Assembly: GCF_964656455.1 (NCBI RefSeq)
Contig: NC_135718.1
Coordinates: 128,689,093-128,753,092, forward strand
DNA from: Halichoerus grypus
Taxonomy: Eukaryota; Chordata; Mammalia; Carnivora; Phocidae
Length of the DNA stretch: 64,000 bases
Direction of reading: 5' to 3'
How positions within the stretch are numbered: the first letter of the stretch is position 1; every line of letters begins with the position of its first letter. The notes under the pieces are model-generated. The model was not told the DNA's origin. It searched no databases and saw nothing but the letters and a program-made list of their open reading frames with translations. A program made the translations under genes and the position numbers. Positions 35,718 through 47,809 of this stretch are shown here, piece after piece.

Positions 35718-35813
35718 CTGGGGCGCCTGGCTGGCTAGGTCCATGGAGCATGCAATTCTTGATCTTTGGGTCGTTAGTTCAGGCCCCACGCTGGGCACAG
35801 AGCTTACTTAAAA
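35718..35813 (+). mobile_element. Short old CAN-SINE
   Basis: Head GGGGCGCCTGGCTGGCTAGG. Duplication AAAAGTAAAACAAGG. Confidence 0.85.
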
Positions 35814-35925
35814 AAAGTAAAACAAGGTTTTGTTTTAGTGATAGGGAGACTTCAGTAAAAGTGCCCACCAGCAATGCCTGATAAACTATTATGTTAAAAA
35901 GATTACATTTTACCACAATTTATTT

Positions 35926-36132
35926 TTTTTTTTTTAATTTTTTAAAGATTTTTTACTTTTTTATCTGACAGAGAGAGACACAGCAAGAGAGGGAACACAA
36001 GCAGGGGGAGTGGGAGAGGGAGAAGCAGGCTTCCCGCTGAGCAGGCAGCCCGATGCGGGCCTCGATCCCAGGACCCTGGGATCATGACCTGAGCCGAAGG
36101 CAGACGCTTAACGACTGAGCCACCCAGGTGCC
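35926..36132 (-). mobile_element. SINEC, young type
   Basis: Duplication CCACAATTTATTTT. The stretch 36148-37500 after it is AT-rich with a GTAT-rich tract near 36850 and nothing else recognised. Confidence 0.94.
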
Positions 36133-37507
36133 CCCACAATTTATTTTAATAAGAAAAAAAATGCAGATTACAAATTGGTACAAAGCTATTTACTACCAAA
36201 AAGAAGAAACAAAAAAAAAAGGGAAAAAAATAAGGCTTTCAAGAAAACAGTAAAACAACTATTTTATGTTGTCATACTGCCTCTTCCACAAAGACTATGG
36301 TTCCTGTTTCAATGTCAGTTGTCAATTAAACAAATACTATACTTTGTTAATTAACTTAAAAATAACTGCCTACTCCATCCTGGGTCAGAAAGATGAAAGT
36401 GATTTATTTTTGTTTAGCTTGATAACTAAAGATAAGGAAAGCAATGTGTTTAATTGTACAGAACACAATGTAGTGGAAGAAAATCACATTGCTCAGTATT
36501 CTATCACAGGCTAACAGAAGACTTTCTGTTGCTCAGAGCTTTGCTCTCTAATACTTCATAAAAGCTGTAGGCTTTCTGAAATGAACTGATCTGGGTTGAA
36601 GGTTAGACCAAAAATGTATCAAAGATAATGTGTAAGAATATACAAGTAAATGATTAACATACTGTCCACATGGCCTGAGAATTTTATAAACTAAGACTTA
36701 TGGGTAATGTATGACATCCCCTGGTTAATCAAGTAGGCATTTTTCTTTTCCAAACAGGCCTTCTAATCCCAAAACACAATGAATAGAGAAACTAATTTCA
36801 TCTCATCTATATATTAAAGTTTTATATATTACAGTGAGCTATGTCTTTGTATGTATGTATGTATATGTATGTATTATATAATTTATGCTTATTTCATACT
36901 GCTTTTTCAAATAAAATGAATCCTAAAAATAAAGCATCAAGAGGAAAACAGTACATATCTATCACTAAGGAAGTTCACACAGTAGCTATGCTAAAAACGA
37001 AAACTCTTTCAGAAGATCAATCCTCCATTAAACACAGATCGCTGAAAACGGGCACCTCTTCTAGTTACAAAGAATGAGGGAAAATGGAGTAATGCCATTT
37101 AGTTTCAAGACTTTCATTGTCAGCTGAAAGCTTTACTCCAATAAAAGAATTACATATTATTTGCAATGCTCACTGAAATATTAGAATTAAGATATCCTTG
37201 GCTGAGTCTGGCCTCGATGGGCTGTAACTTTTACATGAGAGAAAAAAGCCATCAGAGGAGGAAAGAGACCATTAAATAATAGTGTGATAATTTTGGGTTT
37301 GACACTTAGGTATCTAAATGGGATACTATACAATCTAACCAAAACTTATAGCCTCTAACAATAAAATGGTTCATAAATCATTTTTCTAACATAAAAACAG
37401 TATTTCCATACTAACTAGGTGTTGTAACAGTTCATAGATTGCAAGGCATCCCATATAAATTCCCTGCTAAGATTCACTCACTTTTAAAACTTTAAAATGG
37501 CTTTTAG

Positions 37508-37707
37508 AGGTACCTGGGTGGCTCAGTTAAGGGAGCAACTCTTGATTTAGGCTCAGGTCATGATCTCAGGATCATGGGATCGAGCCCCCTGTTGGGCTCC
37601 ATGCTCAGCACAGAGTCTGCTTGAGTTTCTCTCTCCCTCCTCCTCTGCCCCTCCCCCCTTCTCTCTCTCTCACACTGAAATATATAAATTTTTTTAAAAA
37701 ATAAAAT
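37508..37707 (+). mobile_element. SINEC, diverged
   Basis: Head AGGTACCTGGGTGGCTCAGT. Flanks AAAATGGCTTTTA / AAAACAGCTTTTA. Confidence 0.88.
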
Positions 37708-37791
37708 AAAACAGCTTTTATTTTAAGCCTTCATTTTCAAAGTCTTATTTATTATTTATTATTATTTAACTATTATTTAAAAGTTCAATTA

Positions 37792-37966
37792 TTATTAGAT
37801 TTTATTTATTTGACAGAGAGAGAGCGAGAGAGGGAACACAGCAGGGGGAGTGGGAGAAGGAGAAGCTGGCTTCCCACGGAGCAGGGAGCCCGATGCGGGG
37901 CTCGATCCCAGGACCCTGGGATCATGACCTGAGCCGAAGGCAGACGCTTAATGACTGAGCCGCCCC
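37792..37966 (-). mobile_element. SINEC, head trimmed
   Basis: Ends GACTGAGCCGCCCC with an internal loss in the head. Flanks AAAGTTCAATTA / AAAGTTCAGTAT. Confidence 0.88.
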
Positions 37967-38720
37967 AAAGTTCAGTATTTTCCTAAGCCCTAAAAAAATA
38001 TATTCCTTGGGAAGGCAATTAAGTAGGAAGTTGAAGCTTCAAAATCCTCAGAGGCCTGGGAAACATCAAGCAAACATTTTCCTTAGTCCCAGCACTAACT
38101 GAGCAACAACTTACAGTACATTTAACTGAGAGAAATGTGCAATAACATTGACCAGTGGGAGAATAACTTTCATAGGATGCTAAGGATTTTTCAAAAACTC
38201 CATGAAAATTCACTCTGTAAATGATCCACAATTAGCATCCACATATCAGAATATTCTTAATCTTTCTAAATATAGAGAAGCTATCACCATTTTGAGATCT
38301 AATACTCAGCAAAGAGAGAAAGTACTCTACAAAAGCTATTCCAAAAGTTGGTTCTCAGACTCCTGCAGACAAAACTAATTTTTAAAAAATCAATGTCAAA
38401 AGCTCATTCTGGTTAGTTTAAAAAAATAACATTAACTAAGGACCAATGTATTTTTTAATTGCGTTATGTTCTATTAAAGCCAGTCATCACAGAATAAATG
38501 ACTCAAAGAATTTTTAATCCAATGCAGCAGAGCTAAACTTTGCTTTTGAATCCAGAGTCTTACTGTTTCTAGGTTATCAGTTTCTAGGTTATCAACACAT
38601 TACCACGAAACTATGGTGCAAAATTTTAAGGAACCGAACAAAGAATTTATCTTAGTGTTTTAAGGCAAGTCAGAATTTTCAGTTGAGTATGCCAAGATTT
38701 ATCAACCTGAATAAAGATTT

Positions 38721-38943
38721 TTTTTTTAAGAGCTATTTATTTGAAAGAGAGTTCAGTGGGGGGGGGGGGGGAGTAGTGAGGGGGAAGGACAGAAGGAGAG
38801 GGAGACAGAGAATCCCAAGCAGGCACCACATGCAGAATGCAGCATGGAGCCTGACATAGGGCTCAATCCCACATCCCTGAGGCCATGACCCAAGCAGAAA
38901 TCCAGAGTCAGATGCTTAACCAACTGAGCTACCCAGGCACCCT
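38721..38943 (-). mobile_element. SINEC with a 14 G run
   Basis: 19 bp duplication TCAACCTGAATAAAGATTT with one mismatch. The body contains an uninterrupted G tract at 38758-38771. Confidence 0.93.
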
Positions 38944-39005
38944 TCAACCTTAATAAAGATTTAGGTAACACACATATGAGGTACAATTTAAAAGACTACT
39001 TTTTC

Positions 39006-39196
39006 GGGGTGCCTAGGTGGCTCAGTCATTAAGCCTCTGTCTTCAGCTTGGGTCATGATCCCAGGGTCCCGGGATCAAGCCCCGCATTGGGTTCCCGGGC
39101 TCCCTGCTCTGCAGCAAGCCTGCTTCTCCCTCTCCCACTCCCCCCGCTTGTGTTCCCTCTCTCTCTGTCTCTCTCTGTCAAAAAAAAAAAAAAAAA
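39006..39196 (+). mobile_element. SINEC
   Basis: Duplication AAGACTACTTTTTC, pure A tail. 39198-40740 beyond it shows only MIR-like pieces and unrecognised DNA. Confidence 0.94.
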
Positions 39197-39899
39197 AAAG
39201 ACTACTTTTTCATCATGTTAATAGTTTTATGTCAATATGATATCCTTAAGACACCTGCACAAATCTAAGAGGTAGAACTGGGCACACCATAATCATTATA
39301 AATCCCCATTTAGAAATTAAAAGACAAGCAGAGTTACTATTTATGAGTCCCTAAGTGGAGTCCAATGACCACTCACTGATGGGCGCCTACCAGGAAAGTT
39401 CTGTAATACAAAGGACTTCAGTGTCTTCCCAACAGAAATAAAATGATCTGCTAACTTCTCCCTTTCTTCTTAATTCCCTCAAGGTAGGCCTGGCACCAAG
39501 CAGCTTTAATTAGCCACCCATTTGTTCAAAGTCTGTTTAAGATCTCCCATCCTTAGTGAGCCACTAGTAAGAAAACAAACAAAAACACTGAGAATTTTCT
39601 TTTTAGACTTTAGAATCACACTTTCTTTCCTTAAATCAGAGGTTCTTACATTGTACAGAATTGAGTGTATGTGGATTTTTGGGGTACTGTTCACAGCTTT
39701 CACCAGGGTTTCAATGGGGTCTGTAACCTTAAAAAAAAAAAAAGTCCTGGGAGTATGCTTCGCTTTCAAAAATTTTTATACCTTGAAGTTCTTATCTGAT
39801 TACCCCAAACTACTTTTTTCAGTCCCTTCTTGTATTTAACCAAGACATGATAATGGATAAGACACTTGGCTCCTCAGAATGTCAAGAGGTTGTATATAT

Positions 39900-40045
39900 A
39901 GTACAGGACACAAAGAGCAATGCACTTAAAAGTCAGAAGACCTGGATTTGCATTTTGGTTCTTTAACCACCACTTGAAGGATCTTTTCTATTTGAAATGT
40001 ACAAACAATAGCCACCTTCAGGACTATGGTGAAAATTAAAATTAC
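39900..40045 (+). repeat. MIR-like remnant
   Basis: AAAAGTCAGAAGACCTGGAT and a degraded 3' part fit forward MIR. In intron 1. Confidence 0.5.
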
Positions 40046-40369
40046 AAATATAAAGGATTGTTTACTGTAAAATAAAAATAGCAAGTATTATACTTACATT
40101 AAGTTCTGACCACTGAAATATAATTTCTTCTAGCAAAAGTCACTGCAGCCTTAACTTTCAAGGAGCATCAGACCTCTAAGCTTTGTCTTTAAGGACTCTA
40201 TCCTTCCAGCCTACCTCTAGTTGGCACCAGAGCAATTTCAACACAGGTTAAAGGGCTCCCTTGTATTTCCACACCCCCCTGCCCCCTGTTATTTCTCCAA
40301 TGCTCATTTTTAAAGCACAATGACATCATTTCCCTTATTCTTGTAGAGTAAAAGAGATGTTAAAGAGGA

Positions 40370-40535
40370 TACACTCTGGTGTCACACTGCCTGGGTTCAA
40401 ATCCTGACTGTGTGGCTTTGTACTAATCTCCCTGTAGATTAGGTGCATGGATAAAGGGGAAACTGTGAGGTTTAATACATGTAATAGCCTTCAGACAGGT
40501 CCTGGCATTTACAAAGTAAATGGTCAAAAATGTTA
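40370..40535 (+). repeat. MIR element
   Basis: GTCACACTGCCTGGGTTCAA and ATCCTGACTGTGTGGCTTTG are close to the MIR consensus. The 3' end carries GGTCCTGGCATTTACAAAGT. Confidence 0.8.
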
Positions 40536-40741
40536 GTCATGAGGAAATGTTTATGTTGCCAAGCCTTAGTTCCCAGGAAGCCCAATGCAACCTTGTTTTG
40601 TTTTATGATTGGTTATGTTTAACACAATGGTTTCAAGTCTCTAATCTTCAATATATAATGAAGTTGTTATAATATTCAAGGCCCATTAATCTGATTTTTT
40701 TGCTGTATTTTTTTCAGCTTTATTGAGATATATGCAACCTT

Positions 40742-40952
40742 TCTTTTCTTTTTTTTTTTTTTTTAAAGATTTTATTTATTTATTTGACAGAGAGAGAGAC
40801 AGCGAGAGAGGGAACACAAGCAGGGGGAGCAGGAGAGGGAGAAGCAGGCTTCCCGCCGAGCAGGGAGCCCATGTGGGACTCGATCCCAGGACCCTGGGAT
40901 CATGACCTGAGCCGAAGGCAGACGCTTAACGACTGAGCCACCCAGGCGCCCC
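40742..40952 (-). mobile_element. SINEC inserted in the tail of the next SINE
   Basis: Young-type body with GACAGCGAGAGAGGGAACAC. Abuts another minus SINE. Confidence 0.92.
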
Positions 40953-41157
40953 TCTTTTTTTTTTTTTAAGATTTTATTTATTTATTTATTTGAGAGAGAG
41001 AGAGAACGCACAAGCAGGGGACGGGGAGGGCAGAGGGAGAGGGAAAAGCAGGCTCCCCACTGAGCAGGGAACCCGACGCAGGGCTCGATCCCAGGACCCT
41101 GAGATCATGACCTGAGCCGAAGGCAGACGCTTAACCGACTGAGCCACCCAGGTACCC
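40953..41157 (-). mobile_element. SINEC, outer member of tandem pair
   Basis: Head ends CCACCCAGGTACCC. TATGCAACC occurs on both outer sides of the pair (near 40731 and 41160). Confidence 0.9.
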
Positions 41158-41454
41158 TTATGCAACCCTGCTTCTTAAAGGAGAATATACTGTCAGGTTT
41201 CCATGCTTAAAGAGCTTTTTCTAAGATTGTTTTAGGTATGTAATTCAAGGGTAGAGGCACTTAATGGATCTGCTAAGAGAGGAGCTGCTAGGGTGGCAGT
41301 AGAATTCAATTCCTTTAACACTGTAGTGGGCAAGTCTATGTATGGTTCCACAATATTAATGTTTCATATTAACAAAGCCATTTCCTGTATGTCCACTATA
41401 TAAAACGTCCTAACTGCATATTTTCTTACTGGGGAAAAGCTAAGCAACAGAATA

Positions 41455-41990
41455 GGTTTAAAATAATTTTCCCTAATGCAAAAGTAATGCTCATTACTGA
41501 AATATCAGAGAACACATATAAAGAAGAAAAAAATTAGCCATAATCTCAGAGAAAACCTACTACATTCTGGCACACGTTTCCAGTATTTTCTAAAATGCTT
41601 ATCTTCATAATTTTCAAAAAATTTTACTAATCAGGGGTGCCTGAGTGGTTCAGTAATTAAGCGTCTGCTTTCGGCCCAGGGTCCTAGGATCCAGCCCCAC
41701 GTCGCGTCGGACTCCCTGCTTGGCGGGGGGCCTGCTTCTCCCTCTCACACTCCCCCTGCTTGTGTTCCCTGTCTCTCTCTGTCAAATAAATAAAATCTTT
41801 TAAAAGATTTTTTTAATAATCATAATTTAAAAATACATATATTTCCTTTTACTTACACTTCACTTATACCTTATTTTTACTTATGCTGTGAACGTTTAGT
41901 ATTTCATTATATTGATACTTTTTAAAATTTATTATTGGACATTTAGGTTATTTCCTTTACTTTCCAATGTTAATCATTATAAATAAAATA
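41455..41990 (-). mobile_element. Possible old L1M remnant, minus, split by a SINE
   Basis: AGCCATAATCTCAGAGAAAA and TGGACATTTAGGTTATTTCC resemble reverse-oriented L1M 3' sequence. Family assignment is weak. A SINE lies at 41634-41808 inside it. Confidence 0.4.
41634..41808 (+). mobile_element. SINEC, diverged
   Basis: Head GGGGTGCCTGAGTGGTTCAG with a deletion after the tRNA part. Confidence 0.88.
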
Positions 41991-41994
41991 CCCA

Positions 41995-42135
41995 GGGGCA
42001 CCTGGGTGGCTCAGTCAGTTAAGCTTCCGACTTGATCTCAGCTCATGTCTTGATCTGGGGTCATGAGTTCAAGCCCCACATTGGTTTCCACACTGGGCAT
42101 GGAGCCTACTTTAAAAAAAAAAAAAAAAAAAAAAA
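41995..42135 (+). mobile_element. Short CAN-SINE with long A tail
   Basis: Head GGGGCACCTGGGTGGCTCAG, tail of about 22 A. A second SINE follows almost at once. Confidence 0.88.
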
Positions 42136-42146
42136 GTCCATACCTT

Positions 42147-42318
42147 GGTGCCTGGGTGGCTCAGTCGGTTAAGCCTCCGACTCTTGATTTCAGCTCAGGT
42201 CATAATCTCAGGGTCGTGGGATCGAGCCCTGCAGTGGGCTCCACACTCAGTGGAAAGCCTGCTTGATTTCTCTTTCTCTCCCTACTCCCCTCAAATAAAT
42301 AATCTTAAAAAGAAAAAA
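42147..42318 (+). mobile_element. SINEC
   Basis: Duplication TCCATACCTT at 42137 and 42319. Confidence 0.9.
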
Positions 42319-42453
42319 TTCCATACCTTTTAGAAGTTTGTTTTAGCCTCACTCAATGGTCATATTTTACACACTGCAGATACAGGAAAAAATAAATCAA
42401 CTTGACCACAGTGATCATAGTAGCTTAAGACTCTTTTAAGAATGACAGTTTAT

Positions 42454-42590
42454 GGGCACCTGGGTGGCGCAGTCCATTAAGCGAACCTCCAGCTCTCAGC
42501 GGGGAGTCTGCTTGAAGATTCTCTCCCTCTGCCCCTCCCCCTGGGTGCGCGCACTCTCTCTCTCTAGAATATATAAATCTTTAAAAAAAA
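42454..42590 (+). mobile_element. SINEC with internal deletion
   Basis: The tRNA middle and linker are missing between AAGCGAACCTCC and the CT body. GAATGACAG flanks. Confidence 0.85.
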
Positions 42591-42603
42591 ATGAATGACA
42601 GCT

Positions 42604-42795
42604 GGGGAGCCTGGGTGGCTCAGTCAGTTAAGCATCTGCCTTCGGCTCAGGTCATGATCCAAGGGTCCTGGGATCAGGTCCCGCATCAGGCTCCATGCTC
42701 AGCGTGGAGCCTGCTTCTCTCTCTCCCTCTGCCTCTCCTGGCTTGCGCGCTCTCTCTCTCAAATAAATAAATAAAATCTTAAAAAAAAAAAAAAA
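42604..42795 (+). mobile_element. SINEC next to the previous copy
   Basis: Duplication GAATGACAGCT, re-using the target sequence of the neighbouring insertion. Confidence 0.92.
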
Positions 42796-43256
42796 GAATG
42801 ACAGCTTATTCTGGCTCTACAGATAGATACCAGCTACATATAAGTGTAAAAATTATTTTTAAGGAGGAATTTAAAATTAAAACTACCTTCACAGAACAGT
42901 ACTAAGGATATTCAATAAATGTTACTGAACAAGTAAAAAAAATTCTAGTCACAAAAGTTATTGTTAAACGTCTCTACAAAACTAAAGATAAAAAGTATAA
43001 AGTCAAAAAGTCTTGACTAGTAAAAATGTGCCAATGAAGAAAACTTGATGACAAGACTTTGTAAACAAAGAGAAGACTTTTGTAAAAATACATCATGCTC
43101 CTTACTGAGATATGGGTAAATCTATCAAGTGAGGTGAGGCTCAGGTTGTGGCACAGGGTTTATGTTATTTATGGTGATACAAAAATTCTCAGTTTTAAGT
43201 CCTCCATAGACAAGATTGCAAGAATAGATGTCCCCTTCAAAAAAAAAATCACGGGT

Positions 43257-43443
43257 GGGACGCCTGGGTGGCTCAGTTGGTTGAGCGTCCTCAGCTCAGG
43301 TCATGATCTCAGGGTCCTGGGATCGAGCCCCGCATTGGGCTCCCTGCTCGGCAGGGAGCCTGCTTCCCCTTCTACCTGCTCTGTCTGCCGCTGCCCCTGC
43401 TTGTGCACGCTCTCTGACAAATGAAATCTTAAAAAAAAAAAAA
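43257..43443 (+). mobile_element. SINEC
   Basis: Head GGGACGCCTGGGTGGCTCAG. Followed after three bases by an older short SINE. Confidence 0.9.
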
Positions 43444-43446
43444 TCA

Positions 43447-43560
43447 GGGGTGCATGGCTGGCTCAGTCAATGCAGCATATGACTCTTGATCTCAGGCTTG
43501 TGAGTTTGAGCCCCCCACTGGGTGTAGAGATTACTGAAAAATGAATCTTAAAAATAAACA
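43447..43560 (+). mobile_element. Short old CAN-SINE
   Basis: Head GGGGTGCATGGCTGGCTCAG, tail GTGTAGAGATTACTGAAAAA. Confidence 0.83.
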
Positions 43561-43727
43561 AAAAATTTTAAAAAGATCAGTTTTCCATATATCCAGTCTC
43601 ACCATGAGAAAAACAACATAAATTCCAATAATGGGATATCCTATAAAATTCCCAGTCAGTACTCCTCAAAACTGTCAAGTTCATCAGAAATAAAGTCTGA
43701 GAAACTGCAACAACTAAAAAAAGCCTA

Positions 43728-43926
43728 GGGCACCTGGGTGGCTCAGCTGGTTAAGTGACTGCCTTCGGCTCAGGTCATGATCCTGGAGTCCTGGGATCGA
43801 GTCCTGCATCGGGCTCCCTGCTCAGCGGGGAGTCTGCTTCTCCCTCTGACCCTCTTCCCTCTTGTGCTCTCTGTCTCTCATTCTCTCTTTCTCAAATAAA
43901 TAAATAAAATCTATTAAAAAAAAATT
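43728..43926 (+). mobile_element. SINEC
   Basis: Head GGGCACCTGGGTGGCTCAGC. Flanks AAAAAGCCTA repeated. 43930-44280 is AT-rich with nothing recognised. Confidence 0.92.
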
Positions 43927-44281
43927 TTAAAAAGCCTAAAGAGATATGACAGCTAAATATAATGTGTATCCTGGATGAGATCCTGGAACAAAAGAGGGAT
44001 ATTAGCTAAAAACTAAGGAAATATGAATAAAATGCATGGACTTTAGTTAATAACAGTATCAGTTTATTAATTATAGCAAATATGTCATACTAATGTAAGA
44101 CGTTTATAAAAGGGGAAACTAGGTGAAGGAATATACGGGAACTCTATCTTCATAATTTTTCTATAAATCTAACAGTTCTTAAAAATACTAAGTAAATTTA
44201 AAAAATTACTTGGATCAATTTTTATGTTTTGTGTTCCAAACTTCTGACCCCAAAAGACAGCACTCAAGAAACAAAATACAT

Positions 44282-44389
44282 GGTGGTGCCAGGCTGGCTC
44301 AGTCAGTGGAACATGCAACTCTTGATCTCGGAGTTGTGAGTTCAAATCCCACTTTGGATGTAGAGATTACTTAAAAATGAAATCTTTAA
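44282..44389 (+). mobile_element. Short old CAN-SINE, target of the next insertion
   Basis: Head GGTGGTGCCAGGCTGGCTCA. Its A-rich end was duplicated when the next SINE arrived. Confidence 0.85.
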
Positions 44390-44576
44390 GGGGCGCCTGG
44401 GTGGCTCAATTGTTAAGCGTCTGCCTTCAGCTCAGGTCATGATCCCAGGGTACTGGGATCGAGCCCCGCATCGGGCTCCCTGCTCCGCGGGAAGCCTGCT
44501 TCTCCTCTCCCACTCCCCCTGCTTGTGTTCCCTCTCTCATTGTGTCTCTCTGTCAAATAAATAAATAGAAGCTTTA
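44390..44576 (+). mobile_element. SINEC, young type
   Basis: 17 bp duplication AAAATGAAATCTTTAAG / AAAATAAAATCTTTAAG, taken from the older SINE's tail. Confidence 0.93.
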
Positions 44577-44609
44577 AAAATAAAATCTTTAAGAAAAGAA
44601 GCAAAAACA

Positions 44610-44813
44610 GGGACACCTGGGTGGCTCAGTCGGTTAAGTATATGCCTTTGACTCAGGTCATGATCTCCAGGTCCTGGGATCGAGTCCTGTACTGGGCTCA
44701 TTGCTCAGCCGGCGTCGGCTTCTCCCTCTCCCTCTGCCCTTCCCCCCAACTCATGTGTGCATGCTTGTGCGCACATACACACTCTCTCTCTCAAATAAAT
44801 TCTTTTAAAAAAA
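44610..44813 (+). mobile_element. SINEC
   Basis: Head GGGACACCTGGGTGGCTCAG. Duplication GCAAAAACA. Confidence 0.9.
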
Positions 44814-45160
44814 ATGCAAAAACATAATCATATCTGTTTATTATAAATGTTGTAAAACTAATAAAATGACAAAATTAGACAAAAAGGCCCACTTTCTTAC
44901 ATTTTAGTTGCTATTGGTTATATGGGAAAGCTTATTGTTTTCCCTTTAGGAAACACTTTTAAATTTTCATTTCACTTCACAAAAGCACAAATAAAGTTCT
45001 TACCAAACCCTCTACTGGTTTTGGAACGTCTTCTGCAATCAATGTATCTCTTACACATGCATAGATCCTAGATTTATTTCTATTGAGTCAGGCCTTTGCA
45101 GAACTAAGTTTCTCTTCTTATGACTACAACTCTCAAATTTTTGGTCTTAGGACCCCTTTA

Positions 45161-45343
45161 TTTTTTATTTTTTTCAAGATTTTATTCATTTGTCAGAGAG
45201 AAAGAGAGAGAGCGCGGCAGGCAGAGGGAGAAGCAGGCTCCCCGCTGAGCAAGGAGCTTGATGTGGGACTCGATCCCAGGACTCTGGGATCATGACCTGA
45301 GCTGTAGGCAGATGCTTAACTGACTGAGCCATCCAGTCGTCCC
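45161..45343 (-). mobile_element. SINEC
   Basis: Head ends GAGCCATCCAGTCGTCCC. Flanks resemble GGACCCCTTTA / GGACCTCTGTA. Confidence 0.88.
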
Positions 45344-45364
45344 GTGGACCTCTGTAAAAACTCT

Positions 45365-45549
45365 TGGGGGCCTGGGTGGCTCAGTCGTTAAGTGTCTGCC
45401 TTTGGCTCAGGTCATGATCCCGGGGTCCTGGGATCAAGCCCCGCGTCAGGCTCCTTGCTCAGTGGGAAGCCTGCTTCTCCCTCTCCCACTCCCCCTGCTT
45501 GTGTTCCCTCTCTCACAGTGTCTCTCTCTGTCAAATACATAAAATCTTT
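45365..45549 (+). mobile_element. SINEC, tail carries another SINE
   Basis: Head GGGGGCCTGGGTGGCTCAGT. The tail is repeated after the nested copy at 45747. Confidence 0.9.
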
Positions 45550-45746
45550 GGGCGCCTGGGTGGCTCAGTCGTTAAGCGTCTGCCTTCGGCTCAGGTCATG
45601 ATCCCAGGGTCCTGGGATCAAGCCCCACATCGGGCTCCCTGCTCTGCGGGAAGCCTGCTTCTCCCTCTCCCACTCTCCCTGCTTGTGTTCCTGCTCTCGC
45701 TGTGTCTCTCTGTCAAATAAATAAATAAAATCTTTAAAAAAAAAAA
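45550..45746 (+). mobile_element. SINEC nested in a SINE tail
   Basis: Exact duplication AAATACATAAAATCTTT at 45533-45549 and 45747-45763. Confidence 0.95.
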
Positions 45747-45882
45747 AAATACATAAAATCTTTAAAAAATAATAATAAAAATACAAAAATAAAAACTCCT
45801 AAAATTGAGGCCTTCAAAGAGCTTTAGTCTATATAGTTTGTATCTATTCACTTTGATCACAACAGAAATTTAAACTATTTTA

Positions 45883-46003
45883 TGGCCACCTGGCTGGCTC
45901 AGTTGGAAGAGCATGTGACTCTTGATCTTGGGGTCCAGAGTTTGAGCCCTACTTTGGGTGTAGAGATTACTTAAATAAATAAAAACTTAAAAAATAAAAT
46001 TTT
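45883..46003 (+). mobile_element. Short old CAN-SINE
   Basis: Head GGCCACCTGGCTGGCTCAGT and tail GTGTAGAGATTACTTAAATA. 46004-46550 holds AT-rich unrecognised DNA. Confidence 0.83.
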
Positions 46004-46551
46004 TTAAATCAATTCATTTAATCATAAGCAAAAAATAAAAGAATGGCATTGTTTTATATTGCATATATTTTGCAAATCTTTTTAATGTCTGGCTAAATAG
46101 AAATAAACTGGAGTTTCATATCTTCTTCTATAGTCAATCAGCTGTAGTATATTATTTGGTTTAAAGTATATCAAGAAAATCTGGTTACATATATTTAGTT
46201 GAAAAGAGGAAGTTCCCTTGGACTTGCTGAAGAGGTCTTGTGAACCCTCCAAGAGTCAGTCCTCAACCCAAACCCTGGAAACAACTCTTAATAATCCTAA
46301 TCCCTATAGAATTCCCAACCAATCTGTCCTTCCAAGGAAATCTATCCAGGTTTTAAAAGCAGCCCCATTAAGTGTTTTCTCTATTCGCTAACAATGATTT
46401 CTTGACCTATTTGAGTAATGCCAACATTTTTAGAAAAAGTATACCAATGTCAACCCAGTATTCCCTAAAAGCCCTACCACCAAAAAGATCCAGAAACTAC
46501 CAAAATAATCATATCTGCAAACATACAGGGACGATTAACAGTGGTACTAAA

Positions 46552-46733
46552 GGGGCACCTGAGTGGCTCTGTCGGTTAAGCGTCTGCCTTCGGCTCAGGT
46601 CATGATTCCGGGGTCCTAGGATGCAGCCCCGAGTTGGGCTCCCTGCTCAGTAGGGGAGTTTGCTTCTCACTCTGTCCCTCCCCTAGCTCGTGCTCTTTCT
46701 TGCTCATTCTCAAAAAAAAAAAAAAAAAAAACA
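46552..46733 (+). mobile_element. SINEC
   Basis: Duplication AACAGTGGTACTAAA / AACAGTTGTACTAAA. Confidence 0.93.
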
Positions 46734-46972
46734 AACAGTTGTACTAAAACATTAAGGACCTTTGTTAAAATTGTAATGCCTATATAACTGGCAGGGCCTC
46801 GTAAAAGCCATCAGTTTTCAGTTTTACAGACACCTTATTTAAAAGAATATTAAGTGTCCAAAGCACTGTTTCTATAGAGGAGCATCTTTTAGTAAATGAA
46901 AATACAGTGGTAAAAAAGGGACATGCCATGATACTTTTTAAGCATCAGTCCCAATAAGGTCCCCTTTCACTT

Positions 46973-47167
46973 ATTTTTTATTTTATTTATTTGGGGGAGA
47001 GAGAGATAGGAGAGAGAGCACGAGGTGGGGCGGAGGGGCAGAGGGAGAGGGAGAAGTGGATTCACCACTGAGCAGGGAGTCCACCACAGGACTCAATCCT
47101 GGGACCCAGGGATCATGACTCGAACCGAAGGCAGATGCTTAACCAACTGAGCCACCCAGGCGCCCCT
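46973..47167 (-). mobile_element. SINEC
   Basis: Flanks CCTTTCACTTA / TCTTTCACTTT. After it 47168-49377 is free of SINEs and carries copy A of the 119 bp repeat. Confidence 0.9.
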
Positions 47168-47690
47168 CTCTTTCACTTTTAATAAAACTTGGTAACAATA
47201 TCTGTATTTGCAGGACCTCTAAATGACTTAAATTTATTATTGTCAAAACCATGTGAAAATACCACGGAAATGGTCCTCCCAAAACTTCAAAAAGATGGTT
47301 TCCTTTCCAGGCCACTTTATAGGAACAAGCTAAGTACCATCTTGTTTGTAAGCAATAAGAGTAAGGGAAAATAAGATCACATGAAGACCTTACTCCTTCT
47401 TTCAAAATGTCCCCAACAGATGTCTACCAAAGTTACCTACTGAAGTGATTCATACAAATTCTTAGCATATCCCCCAAAGTCTTATCTATATGCCTCTATA
47501 TGGAAGCATCCTTTTAAAAATCACCCAGAAGGATCATAAGAAAGCTAAATCCCTAGTATAAATCATCTTCCACTCAAATGGGTTGACATCATGATAGGTC
47601 AATCATGAAAATTTAAGAAGAAAGCATTATTTCCTTCAGATCATTCATAGACATCTCATGACACAAAAGTCACCAAATGAAACCAGAAGA

Positions 47691-47809
47691 AATTTCAGAT
47701 TCTTCCCCCCTACAGCAATTATAACTGGCGCAAATATTACTTCAATACGCCTATCCCAAGCCATGTTACAAGGAAGGAGCTACACTGCCAGAGTCTCTCC
47801 CCCAAGGAA
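47691..47809 (+). repeat. Copy A of an unexplained about 119 bp repeat pair
   Basis: Aligns to 54655-54772 at roughly 85 percent identity by eye, including a 33-base exact block that begins CCTATCCCAAGCCATGTTAC. Flanks on both sides are unrelated. Family unknown to me. Confidence 0.75.

Noticed and set aside
45392..45720. Recurring short open frames of the type GGSVVKRLPSAQVMIPGSWD
   Set aside because: The same peptide appears at dozens of places because it is translated SINEC sequence, not a gene family.
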